Positions 11,629-20,406 of a DNA stretch of 64,000 bases are shown here, piece after piece. Within the stretch, counting starts at the first letter, position 1. Each line of letters starts with the position of its first letter. Source of the DNA: Adiantum capillus-veneris. Lineage: Eukaryota > Streptophyta > Polypodiopsida > Polypodiales > Pteridaceae. Made by a program: the position numbers and the translations under genes. The notes beneath the pieces were generated by a model. The model did no database searches and was not told the origin of the DNA. It worked only from the letters and a program-made list of their open reading frames with translations. The stretch lies in the NCBI GenBank assembly GCA_014529385.2, contig CM043967.1, positions 9,747,501 through 9,811,500 of the forward strand, read 5' to 3'.

Positions 11629-11959
11629 AAGATAAATGATGTCTCCTTCCAAGTGAAAGTGCCTGACACTTGGAGGATTCACAATGCATTTCATGTGAGT
11701 CTCTTGAAACCTTTTAAAGGTGATGTGCCCTAATGATGGGGAGCCTGATGAGCAACCCGAAGTGGAAGAAAACGAGGAGATCCTTGTTCTTGAACAAATT
11801 TTGGCACATAAGGATACGAAGAGTAAAGGTAAAGTCCGAAGGCGGTTCTTGGTTAAGTTCAAGAACTATCCTGCATTTGATGCGATGTGGATGGAGGAGG
11901 ACCTAGCAGATACCCCTCAGATTGTGAAATTTTACCTGGACGCTTTTGGTTTAGCATAG
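11629..11959 (+). pseudogene. Integrase C-terminus and chromodomain
   Basis: After a TAA at 11626-11628 the integrase tail continues (FQVKVPDTWRIHNAFHVSLL, the conserved 'HNvFHVS.L' block) and then shifts frame near 11719. The last ORF holds a chromodomain: EILVLEQILAHKD, then RRRFLVKFKNYPAFDAMW and MEEDLA. The family core 'yLVKWkGyp..d.tWe' is recognisable, with F in place of the first W. The first aromatic cage position before the strand is not aromatic. This domain marks the element as a chromovirus and would bias insertion by binding histone tails. Confidence 0.8.
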
Positions 11960-12515
11960 TCTAATCCAAATGGAACCCAGAATTCAGCTTGGCCGGAGCT
12001 CTGGTGCAGTGGGATGCACAAGAGGGGAGTTACTCCGCTCCTTTGTCAACAGATGCCTCGATTTTGATACTAGACTCACTGATGTCTCTTTGAGCTTCAG
12101 GGATACTGAGAGCTGACAGTTTTTTGTTGTATGACTTTATGAAATGGAATTCCTGAATATGATACTGATTTGTTCCTGACTTCTTTTTAAGAGCAGGAAC
12201 TGATAGACGAAATGACTGCATCATTTTGGTCTACTTGATCTTGAATAGACATGGTTGCAATAGGGTGTCAAATCGGACATCGATGAGGTCCCGATTCGAT
12301 CTAGATGCGATTGCTAGCTACATTGCCGATAAATCATGGTCTAAGATCCGAATGAATGTTGAATGTCATGTGATGTCGTGTGATGTGACTGTCGATTGGT
12401 ACATGTGCTAGATGTGTGTTCCTAGTACGTAGGTGCTAACAGTCAGTGTCTGCTAAGACGGTTGATGGCCTCTATCTGTTTTGCAGGCGTAATCGAGGGC
12501 GATTATAATGCTTTC

Positions 12516-12527
12516 AAGAGGGGGGTA
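12516..12527 (+). other. Polypurine tract of the chromovirus
   Basis: AAGAGGGGGG lies two bases before the 3' LTR. It is the expected primer for plus-strand cDNA. Confidence 0.8.
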
Positions 12528-12753
12528 TGTCACAAAGTGATGACGTGACTGCCCTAGAGCAGAAACCCTAACCCTAATTTCTGCCAAACCCTAATTCTGC
12601 CCTAACCTAACCCTAAACTCTAATGATTGCTGACGTGGCAGATTTCCGTACGATTGCTGACCCGGCATATTTCTGTACGCATGCTGACGTGGCAGCCCGC
12701 AAAACGTGGCGGAAATTGCGAAGGCTTTTTAGGGCAGTTTTTGCTTTTTCTAC

Positions 12754-12829
<76 letters not shown>

Positions 12830-13200
12830 CCTTTGCTTTATTTTTTGGAAGCTCTAGAGCTTGTGAGAGAATGTTCTCTGCTTTATTTTTCGACAAGCTT
12901 TTAAGCTTTGGGGCTCTGCTCTTGGCATCCCCTGTAAATAAATAAGTGGCTTGGGCTCCCACTCTACAAAGCATCTGGACGCAGAGTCTGAGAGTGAGAA
13001 CCAACCACTGTTGTACTCTGAAACTCAAATTAATACAAAACGAAATACCGAAATGGGCGCCAGTCTTTGGGGCCAATATCTCTAGGCACGGAACTCCGTC
13101 GGGCCAGTGTAAATCTATTGTGAACTGTGAACTGTTTTTGAAGTGGTTATTTGGTGCTGTCGCGGTCGATTCTTGACTTGGAGTGTCCAAGTCTGTTACA
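12528..13200 (+). repeat. Chromovirus 3' LTR
   Basis: The 673-bp copy starts TGTCACAAAGTGATGACG and ends GTCTGTTACA. It carries a (GA)n array at 12761-12827 at the same place as the 5' LTR, and a shorter AAACCCTAACCCTAA stretch at 12563-12620. The AGCAA duplication follows. Confidence 0.93.
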
Positions 13201-13205
13201 AGCAA

Positions 13206-13432
13206 AGTCTCAGTCAGAGCATCAGGATGCATGCAGAGAGCAGGTTTGGGAACAGATGCCTTTGTCTTGTGACTGAGGACATGCGCCAGAGGCTTGAGCG
13301 GCCTCTTCCTCTAGAGGAGCTCCATACGGCCCTCAGAGCACTTCCTCGTGGTAGTTGTCTCGGTGAGGATGGTTTGACTCCCAGTTTTTTCTTAGAGTAC
13401 TGGTACTTGCTTGGCTCAGACCTCTGAGTGCT
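13206..13432 (+). pseudogene. LINE B ORF2: start of reverse transcriptase
   Basis: The sequence resumes LINE B after the chromovirus. LPLEELHTALRALPRGSCLG then EDGLTPSFFLEYW is the conserved entry of non-LTR reverse transcriptases ('l..LP.gkaPG.DGl..eFf..yW'). A frameshift lies near 13263. The match ends at about 13432, so the catalytic palm is absent. Confidence 0.75.
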
Positions 13433-14248
13433 CTCTTGAGCTCCAAGATCCTCCCCTCCAAGGACCGCAAGATGGGCACCAAGCCTACTTCCAAAACTGC
13501 TCCCAATTTCTCTCCAAAGGAGGACAAAAAACGTTGCATTTTGAAATGCAAGCCGTTGACCTCCTGCTGAGCTGGCATTTCAGAACGCAAGAGAAAACAG
13601 CATGCTTCATTGTCAAGTCGCCTCTCTACGGGCGTCAGAGAAGGTATGCTCTGCGGTCGTCGGTCATGCCAAGCAGCATTGTCAGGAGCGTTTAAAACGC
13701 TGCATGAAGAGGTGGGGGGAGAGGAGGTAAACGGTGCCAGAAACGCTAGCGTTTCAACGTTTCAAAATGCCTATCGCCAACATGTCGCCGTCTCCACTTG
13801 ATGCTAGTCATAGAGCTTCCACCCACGTCACCTCCTAATACTGCCAGTGTTTTAACATGCGCTACTGGGAGACTTCCCTTCTGCCTTCTGCGTTGTCGCC
13901 GTCTCCACTTGATGCTAGTCATAGAGCTTCCACCCACGTCACCTCCTAATACTGCCAGTGTTTTAACACGCGCTACCGGGAGACTTTCAAAACGCCGTAC
14001 TAGAGTACGATTATGAGCCTCCTCTACGAGTTCAAAATTCTCGACATCACTTCAAAACGCATGCAAGGGCTGTCTGTCGCCAACACAAGAGACAATGCCG
14101 GTGCACGCCTTGTCCGCCTTCTGCTTTCAGCGTTTCAAAAGACCGACACCAGAGCTTTTCTTCAAAAATGCCGATGGCAAGACAACGCAATGGCTTCCTT
14201 GTGGTTCCTCGTCTCCGCCCTTGCTCGCCCAAGGTCAAAGAGCACACA
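13433..14248 (-). other. Leader region of a minus-strand LTR element with repeated dyad motifs
   Basis: No protein is recognised. On the minus strand this stretch directly follows a PBS and LTR (14249-14483), so it is probably the 5' leader of that element. It is full of short dyad-symmetric motifs of the type GCATTTTGAAATGC (13536-13549), GCATTTCAGAACGC (13574-13587) and GCGTTTAAAACGC (13688-13700), plus half-motifs such as TTTCAAAACGCC near 13984. A two-copy tandem repeat with a 111-bp period spans about 13783-14004. Confidence 0.5.
13783..14004. repeat. Tandem duplication, 111-bp period, two copies
   Basis: TGTCGCCGTCTCCACTTGAT opens each unit (13783 and 13894), and both run to GCTACYGGGAGACTT. 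The copies differ at only a few positions. Confidence 0.88.
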
Positions 14249-14260
14249 ACTCTGATACCA
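14249..14260 (-). other. Primer binding site, minus-strand LTR element
   Basis: On the minus strand, TGGTATCAGAGT starts directly after the LTR end at 14261. It matches 11 of the 12 bases of the usual initiator tRNA-Met site. Confidence 0.65.
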
Positions 14261-14305
14261 TGTCAAAGTCGACGACGCGGAAGCGTAGAGACCAAGGGGA
14301 GTGAG

Positions 14306-14375
<70 letters not shown>

Positions 14376-14483
14376 TCCTGAACCAATCAACCTTGGCAAT
14401 GAATAACTAAATGTGTATACAATGGAGGCAAGGGATTGCTTAGATAGCAACCTCAGTAAATTGCCCTTCCCAAGACTTTGACA
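14261..14483 (-). repeat. LTR with 10-bp inverted ends and an internal (GA)n array
   Basis: The sequence starts TGTCAAAGTC and ends GACTTTGACA, a perfect 10-bp inverted pair with TG...CA termini, 223 bp in all. A (GA)n array fills 14309-14373. A PBS on its left side sets the element on the minus strand. No second LTR was found to the left. Confidence 0.65.
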
Positions 14484-14585
14484 AATAAGTAAAATAAATA
14501 CCTTAAAGCCAAACTAAATAATGGGGTCACATTGGGCAGTTCACTTGAGATGCCAAAACTTTAACAACATAAAGCCGCCGGTGAA

Positions 14586-14917
14586 TACTCCCCTCGCAAA
14601 TAACCATCTTGGTCCGGGCCATGAGCTGTTCAACGACTCCCTTATCACTCCTCCCGCAAATAACCTAAAAAAGTCCGGGCCATAAGATATAGAGGTCTTT
14701 TACAACCAAAGTGCGTCGTTTGGAGGTGTTGAGAGTAACCACTGCTCAGACTTCGTAATACTCCCCCCGTGAATAACCATCCAGGTCCGGGCCATGAGTA
14801 ACAACAACAATACTCCCCCCGTAAATAACCACGAGGTTTCGGGCCATGAGTAAAAACAACATTTTTCAAACATTCAATACTCCCCTCGCAAATAACGACA
14901 AGGGTCCGGTCCATGAG
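14586..14917. repeat. Five irregularly spaced ~40-bp direct repeats
   Basis: Copies lie at 14586-14625, 14646-14686, 14758-14798, 14811-14850 and 14878-14917. The shared ends are TACTCCCCTCGCAAATAACC and GTCCGGGCCATGAG, with a variable middle. A partial copy TACTCCACTCGTGAGTAA lies at 14951-14968. Spacing ranges from about 12 to 71 bp and the spacers are unrelated. On the minus strand they encode repeats of a GYLRGE-like peptide, but there is no evidence that this is translated. Confidence 0.85.
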
Positions 14918-15221
14918 TATGAACAAGCATTCTCAAACATCATTTCTTAGTACTCCACTCGTGAGTAAAATCACCAATCATTGAAACCAGTATTAAAACC
15001 AGAGTCAAACAATTCAAATCAGCACCAAGACAGGTTTAAAACAAATACCATGCATTTTAAACAAATTCCAAATAGGATCACCAAACAAATTCTCAAACAG
15101 AATTCAAACTTAAAAAGAAATCTCGACATCAGTGGAGCTCGAAAAGTCGACTGACTTTCCATCCTGAAACCTGCAAAAAAATTAGGGTTAAATTTATCCT
15201 ATAAGTTGACCGCAACATGGT

Positions 15222-15671
15222 CTATAAACTCTTGGATAGACAGTGTTTCTGTGGCGATGATGGTAGTCCCAAGACATAGCAATCACACTTGACCTCCAAG
15301 GTTATCAGCTTGAGAAGAGGCACTTGGTGAGAGATGTCAAGAAATTTCAAGTTATAATCTGCTAGGGTTTCTGTGGCAAGCCTTTCAAGATACCCCACTC
15401 TACCAGAAGTTGCAATCCGAAGGAAGATGTCTGAAGGCATGTAACTTAGGGCAAAATTTTTCTTGAAAGCTTGCCAAGTCCTTGGAATGCACGGCTTGGT
15501 AGCTATAAACATCCACCACTGCACAGCACTGTCTCTGAGAAAAACAACGGCTTGAAAAGAATTCTTGATTCTTCTTTGCAAGGGATATTTATGGCTTATG
15601 CCCTGTAAGAGAGAGCGCGCTCGATGCGCGATCAAGGGTGGGAGTGCCTGAAAAGTCCAGGGTCCGGACAT
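15222..15671 (-). pseudogene. Ty3/gypsy gag fragment
   Basis: The minus-strand frame reads FLRDSAVQWWMFIA, TWQAFKKNFALSYMPSD, GYLERLATETLADYNLKFLD and CYVLGLP. This is the retrotransposon gag core pattern (W-W, F-x3-F-x3-Y-P, then the L-x-Q/E-x-V-x2-Y stretch, then GLP). It lies downstream of a PBS at 15822-15836 and an LTR relic beginning at 15838, all on the minus strand, so it is the gag of a gypsy element related to the chromovirus at 6.3 kb. No pol follows. Confidence 0.75.
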
Positions 15672-15821
15672 GAAGATTCTTCAATTTAATTTCCAGTAGA
15701 CTTTGGAAGTGCTGGTGGACATGAGGATTCTTCAATAAAATTTCCAATAGACTTTGGAAGCGCCGGTTTGCTCTGTCTGCTCTTTGGTAGGACTGGTATG
15801 CTTTCAGAAAAGCACATGCCT

Positions 15822-15836
15822 GAAGCTTTTATACCA
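15822..15836 (-). other. Degenerate primer binding site
   Basis: On the minus strand, TGGTATAAAAGCTTC follows the LTR end TGTGACAG. It resembles the initiator tRNA-Met site, with substitutions. Confidence 0.6.
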
Positions 15837-16018
15837 CTGTCACAAGACGGGCACCACGTGCCAACGGAAAAGAACAGACTGAACAACTCTAAGCACTTCA
15901 AATAACAATTGAACTGAAAGAGATGCACAACATGCAAGATAGGGAGTAGTGGAGTTCGACCCTAGAGAGCATTGGCCCCAAACCTTGGCACTCCTTTCGG
16001 TATTTCTTTCAAAGTTAC

Positions 16019-16062
16019 CCGGAACGGGAACGGGGGCCTCCAGAACGTTTTCAGGATGCCCC

Positions 16063-16093
<31 letters not shown>

Positions 16094-16687
16094 GTCGGAA
16101 CGGGAATAGGAGCCGGAACGGTAAGTTTAAAATATGCTTAAATTAGGTTGGATTTAACCTATATGTTAGTAGAGAGCCATACACACCCATTAGTCCAAGT
16201 AGAATCCTATTTAGGCATGCTTTGCAATGATTCTTCAGTCTTAAGGCTTGAGGGAGAAGTGGAGCGGCAACTTGCAAGCGTCAAGCTTGAGCCTTGAGGC
16301 TTAAAGCCTAGAGGCCCAAGGGAGGGAGAGAGAGTGCCTTGGGAGAGAGAGAGTGCCTTGCCTTGCCTTGGTCCTTGACTCTTGAGAAAGGAAAGTTGAG
16401 GGGGATAATAGATATGGCATATGCTTCATTGCCTTGAGGGCCTTGGCTTATATAGGAGAGGAGAAGACCCCCTCTCTTCCATCTCCCCCCAAAACCATGC
16501 AAGGCGTTCAAAAAATCCCAACCGAAAAGTTTTTGAAATCTGTCCCAACGGATAGTCTTTTTGAACCGGCCGTTCCGCCAGCCCGTTCCGCTCCTATTCT
16601 GGCCGTTCCGCACTTTTCGGCTGCCGTTCCGGTGACTGTTCCAGTGACCGTTCCGGGAACGGGAGGGGCTCGTTCCGCCCATTCCCT
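16019..16687. mobile_element. 669-bp insertion with GGAACGG/CCGTTCC subterminal repeats
   Basis: GTTAC flanks both sides (16014-16018 and 16688-16692), consistent with a 5-bp target duplication. The left ~105 bp carry four or more CGGAACGG or GGAACGGG motifs. The right ~120 bp carry about eight CCGTTCC or CGTTCCG motifs in the opposite orientation. A 13-14 base stretch (GGAATAGGAGCCGG left, CGCTCCTATTCTGG right) is shared in inverted form. No coding capacity is seen. Clustered short motifs in opposite orientation near both ends are typical of non-autonomous hAT-like DNA transposons, but the family is inferred. Confidence 0.5.
16059..16093. repeat. Poly-C (25) followed by poly-A (10)
   Basis: A pure C run (16059-16083) passes directly into an A run. 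It lies inside the 669-bp insertion, within its left motif cluster. Confidence 0.95.
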
Positions 16688-17212
16688 GTTACTCTGATTT
16701 CTTTATATTGCTTGAGCCGGTACTCCATCCTCTGCACCTTACGCGAAGCATGCCAAAGAATGAGCCCTTGGCTCATATTTAAAGGCCCTTGGCCTATGAA
16801 AAGCAGTTTACATGAAAAGGTATAAACTCAAAAAGCATCTGGTCCAAAAGCTGGTGTAAAAAAGCTGTCAGCGCATTTTGCGGAAATCCGTACAGCTGCC
16901 GTGTGGCACTGTCAGCGCTAATTGCGGGACTGTTCGTATAGTTTGCCACATCAGCATGTCAGTGCGCTATGTGGGAGTTCCGTACAGCAGCCACATCATC
17001 ATCTTCTACGCTTTGTGTGTGTTGGCCTCGCTTTAATTTTAGTGCCTTTAGGTCCCGTGGGCCCCATTGGACGGTGTGCCATAAGTTGGTAGGACTCCTT
17101 ATTCTTCTGCTGCTTCGTCTTAGGGTTTAGGCCCCTTGGCCGGGATCTGCAGGTTGGCTCCGTTCTTTAGTGGCTTGACACGTCAGCAATTTTCGACACA
17201 TGTGCAATCATA

Positions 17213-17438
17213 TGTTGGGTTCAAGCCCGTGGGAATAGTTTTTTAAGTCAGATTACACACACCACTCCCTTGTTTGGTACATGCAACAACTCTGGCAGTT
17301 AGCTTTTTTATATGTAAAGGCTCATCAAGTTAATATAGCGTGGGTTTTTTTTTGTATCTTTCTCGCTCTGCTCTTTTGCTCGCGTTCTCCCTCTCATGGA
17401 TCACCCTCGTCTACACGCCATAGCTGCCGATCTCTACA
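17213..17438 (+). repeat. 5' LTR of the gag-only element
   Basis: This copy starts TGTTGGGTTCAAGCCCG and ends GCCGATCTCTACA. It shares with the 3' copy a long block from CACACACACCACTCC through CATGGATCACCCTCGTCTAC, including AACTCTGGCAGTTAGCTTTT. Confidence 0.75.
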
Positions 17439-17439
17439 G

Positions 17440-17452
17440 TGGTATCAAAGCC
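17440..17452 (+). other. Primer binding site of the gag-only element
   Basis: TGGTATCAAAGCC lies one base after the LTR end. It is the initiator tRNA-Met site with one change. Confidence 0.8.
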
Positions 17453-17948
17453 GAGGTTAGGAGCAGTGAGGGCATTCTAAAATGCTGTCCTACTTGGGCG
17501 GTGCAGCGGAGCCTTTGGTTGGTCGCGAAGTCGCTGCTTGTCGGCAAGCTTTCTTGCTCCTAGCATTTCAAAACGCTGCATGCTGTTGCATTGGAGGTCC
17601 TAAGCGGTAGTGGTTAACCTTGCCTATCAAAAGGCTGTTGAAATCTGCTGATTGGAGGTGCTCTCAAGACGCAGCGTGCACTAGCTTCTGTCTCAACCCT
17701 TGGCATCACGAAACGGAAGATTGTCAAGTGTCGCTTGTTTGGTAAAGTAAGAAAGCACAAAGTATTTTGAGCACTTTCAGCAAATACAATCAGAGGTTGT
17801 TTGTCCAGATTCTGTCACATTTACTTGTATGTCCACACTTCGTATATTATAGCATAGGTACGGTGAAATCCATTCAATCAAAGATTTTGACATTCTTTGA
17901 AACCAAGTGGGAAGGGAGACTGATATCATCTTTAAATTCTTATCAAAC

Positions 17949-18817
17949 ATGGCATCTAAAATCGACAAATTTGATGGGTCCGGATTTCATACATGGCAAA
18001 TCAAAGTCAAGGGATACCTCATGCGAAAAAATCTTTGGAGTGTCGTCAAACCTCTTTCAATAGAAGACGTGAGAACAATGGCTGCGGTCACTAGAGCTTT
18101 ATCCGCCAAACAACAAAGGAAAAACGGGCAGGCACTTCGTATTATTTTGACTACTCTTGAGAACAATTTTATTTATTATTTAGATAAAATTACATCTGTG
18201 AGCGAAGCCTCGATAGAATTAGAAACTCTTTTGTTACCAAAGCTAAATATCCTAAAATGAGCTTGAAGATAGAATTGTCTTCTTTAACCACGGGTACTGA
18301 TGAAAGTATAGTAGCATTAGCTAATAGGTTACAGGGCATCAGGACCCAACTAGTATATGTTGAAGCTCCAGTACCTAATGAAGATCTTATTGCCGTTTCA
18401 CTTGATAGTTTACGTATTGAATTTCATCAAATTGTGACCGTCTTCAAGGAAAAAGATCCTTTGCCTTCTTTGGATGGTATTATGAATTCTTTGCAGGAAG
18501 AGGAGAAAAGAGCATCCCGTGTTACTTCTTCTATGTCTCCATCCACATCATATGCAAACAGTGGACGCAATTCTATATCAACTTCAACAAGGACGTCCAC
18601 TAGATCTTGTGCAATTTGTGGACAAAATAATCATGAAACAAAGGATTGCTTCACCAAAAATCCTTGTGTTCATTGCAGTAAGACTAACCATCTTTCCAAC
18701 AAGTGTTTCAAGAAGAATAAAAAACAAATAAACTTTTTTGATGGTGATGCTGAAGTACAACTGGTTCTAGCTGAAAGTAATGTCTTTAGTTTTTCTAGTT
18801 TCTTTATGTTGTCATAG
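17949..18817 (+). pseudogene. Copia-type gag with two CCHC zinc knuckles, one frameshift
   Basis: The ATG at 17949 opens MASKIDKFDGSGFHTWQIKV, the standard start of plant Copia Gag proteins (DUF4219/UBN2 type: 'kFdG.Nf..Wk..v...L'). The frame runs to a stop at 18260, and the rest (MSLKIELSSLTTG...) is in another frame, so one indel near 18235-18257 breaks it. The C-terminal part carries LANRLQGIRTQL, then two knuckles, CAICGQNNHETKDC and CVHCSKTNHLSNKC. Both have complete C-x2-C-x4-H-x4-C spacing. The product would assemble into particles and bind RNA. The protein ends 18 codons after a basic stretch, with no pol fusion. Confidence 0.8.
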
Positions 18818-19450
18818 TCAAAAAAAATATTGTACGGGTATAGACACTGCCACGCTAATAAGTGGTAAGATCGCCTTGTTTGTTGGTTTGGTGGAGTTCT
18901 GTTGTCCCATCTTGATTGTTGTCTGAGGGAAATACACACACAACTCGATGATGTTGTCCAAGGGGGGGGGGGGGGGCTTTCTATGTCGGAGTGTGCAACG
19001 GAAGGTGAGAGAGAGAAAGAGACAATGGCGCGAGAGAGAGAAGAGACATGACATGAGACAGATGGTGGAAAGGCTGGCAGCCCAATAACTCTAGATGGCT
19101 ACATGCTGTGAGACGATACAATGAGGGTGCCCCCCTCCTATATATAGGAGAATAGGGGTTGGTCGGGCAATAATCCTCAATATAGCCCAATGACCTAAAA
19201 ATATGACCCTCCAATATAAATGGGAGAATATGTGACCAAAATGGGTCTAAAGTGGGAAATGTGCTGAACAACCCTGAGTGTGCCTGAGATCCCTGTCCAG
19301 CAGGTGTACGGGTGGCCAACCCACAACCAAGGGCCAGTTCACGTGATGTGTGTGAAGCCTGTAGACAGTGTGCGAAGCATCTGGAGATGAAGAATCTAAC
19401 ATTCTACTCATGTTTCATGTGGTTTGTTAGACTCTTTCATGTCAAGCATA
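18818..19450 (+). other. 3' untranslated part of the gag-only element
   Basis: No coding sequence is recognised. A poly-G run lies at 18962-18976, and GA-rich sequence at 19009-19045. This is where pol would be expected in a complete Copia element. Confidence 0.5.
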
Positions 19451-19677
19451 TGTCTGTCACAAGCCCTTTGTCAGTGGTTTGGGCTAGTCAAAACACACAC
19501 ACCACTCCTTTCTTTGGTACATGAAACAACTCTGGCAGTTAGCTTTTTTATATGAAAAGGCTCATCAAGTTAATATAGCGTGGGTTTTTTGTCTATCTTT
19601 TGCTCTGCTCTTCTGCTCACTTTCTGCCTCTCATGGATCACCCTCGTCTACACCGGCCATCGCTGCTGATCTTTATA
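19451..19677 (+). repeat. 3' LTR of the gag-only element
   Basis: This copy starts TGTCTGTCACAAGCCC and ends GCTGATCTTTATA (TA where CA is expected). The first ~45 bases are diverged from the 5' copy; the remaining ~180 bases align closely. Confidence 0.7.
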
Positions 19678-20321
19678 GCAGAGGTATGCAACTAATCTAA
19701 AGTGCCCGTCTTGCGTACAGGCTCACAAGGGTGCCAAAACACTTCCTAGGTTGTCCTCAACCCGAGAAGTAGGAGTTAGCTTGTCCACATGCACGTAGGG
19801 TTAGATGTGCACGTGACATTGCGTGCATGTGAGTGGTAAGGGAGGAGATGTTTGCTGTTTTGTTTCCCTTGTTTGTGGGAGGTGGTTCAGGCTTGGTGGG
19901 TGGTGGCTCTCTTTTCCTTCGCCAAGAAGCATTAGCAAGGCAGTTTCACTGGCCTTTGTCTTGTGAGATTGAAGATGCTTAAGCAAGGTTCCTGTCTCAT
20001 GTGTTTTTCAGAATCTTCGGTACAAGCTGCTCTTCATGGTGTGGATAGAGGATTCAGCTTTATGCTGGCGCAGTGGTTTGGCAACTCATTAGTCAGGAAT
20101 TCTGCCTGTCGTGGTCTTCTTCAGAGTGCTATATTTGCTTGGGAGAGGTTTTAAGGCAATTTATGTGGTTACCCTGTAAATATTCAATTTCAGCCCGTTT
20201 TACGTATATCATTTTCTTGTCCCCTGAGCCTTGTTTCCCTTAAGATGTTGAGGGGCTTTTTACCTATGGCTATTTTCCGACTGTGTTTAGTTTTTCCCTC
20301 TAAAGAGTTTTAAGCCCAACA

Positions 20322-20322
<1 letters not shown>
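19678..20322. other. No gene recognised
   Basis: The stretch is T-rich toward 20300. It lies upstream of the GDSL exon and shows no match to the earlier exons of a GDSL esterase (no GDSxxD/N-type block seen). Confidence 0.4.

Positions 20323-20323
<1 letters not shown>

Positions 20324-20392
<69 letters not shown>
20324..20392. repeat. Compound microsatellite (TG)n(AG)n
   Basis: TG repeats pass into AG repeats, with the array ending 14 bases before the splice acceptor of the GDSL exon. The layout is the same as at 99-178. Confidence 0.96.
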
Positions 20393-20397
<5 letters not shown>

Positions 20398-20406
20398 TGT
20401 ATGCAG

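Larger units (their letters stand above)
6333..13200 (+). mobile_element. Full-length Ty3/gypsy chromovirus, inactivated
   Basis: A 6868-bp element with TG...CA LTRs (6333-7035 and 12528-13200), a PBS, a polypurine tract and the order gag-protease-RT-RNase H-integrase-chromodomain. It is flanked by a perfect 5-bp target duplication, AGCAA at 6328-6332 and 13201-13205. It interrupts LINE B: the LINE ORF2 linker lies to the left and the start of its reverse transcriptase to the right. Chromoviruses use a chromodomain fused to the integrase end to direct insertion toward particular chromatin. Stops and frameshifts in every ORF mean this copy cannot move by itself. Confidence 0.93.
15838..17000 (-). 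repeat. Minus-strand chromovirus-related LTR, split by a small insertion
   Basis: Read on the minus strand, the stretch shares landmarks with the LTRs at 6.3 and 12.5 kb: AAAGAAATACCGAAAGG, GGGGCCAATGCTCT, and the paired GCTGACR...GGCAR...GTACGGA motifs near 16870-16990. It starts TGTCACAAGACG on the + strand. Positions 16019-16687 do not belong to it. The outer end near 17.0 kb is uncertain. Confidence 0.6.
17213..19677 (+). mobile_element. Gag-only Copia-type LTR element (TR-GAG-like)
   Basis: Two short LTRs (about 17213-17438 and 19451-19677) flank a PBS (TGGTATCAAAGCC at 17440), a leader and a gag gene with two zinc knuckles. No protease, integrase or reverse transcriptase is present in the ~640 bp between the end of gag and the 3' LTR. 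This is the architecture described for TR-GAG elements: small non-autonomous elements that code only for Gag. No clear target duplication was found (TCATA left, GCAGA right), so the outer boundaries or the right end may have changed after insertion. Confidence 0.65.

Noticed and set aside
14586-14968. CRISPR array
   Set aside because: Repeats are spaced unevenly and vary in the middle, and the sequence is clearly a plant nuclear genome. No cas-like genes are present.
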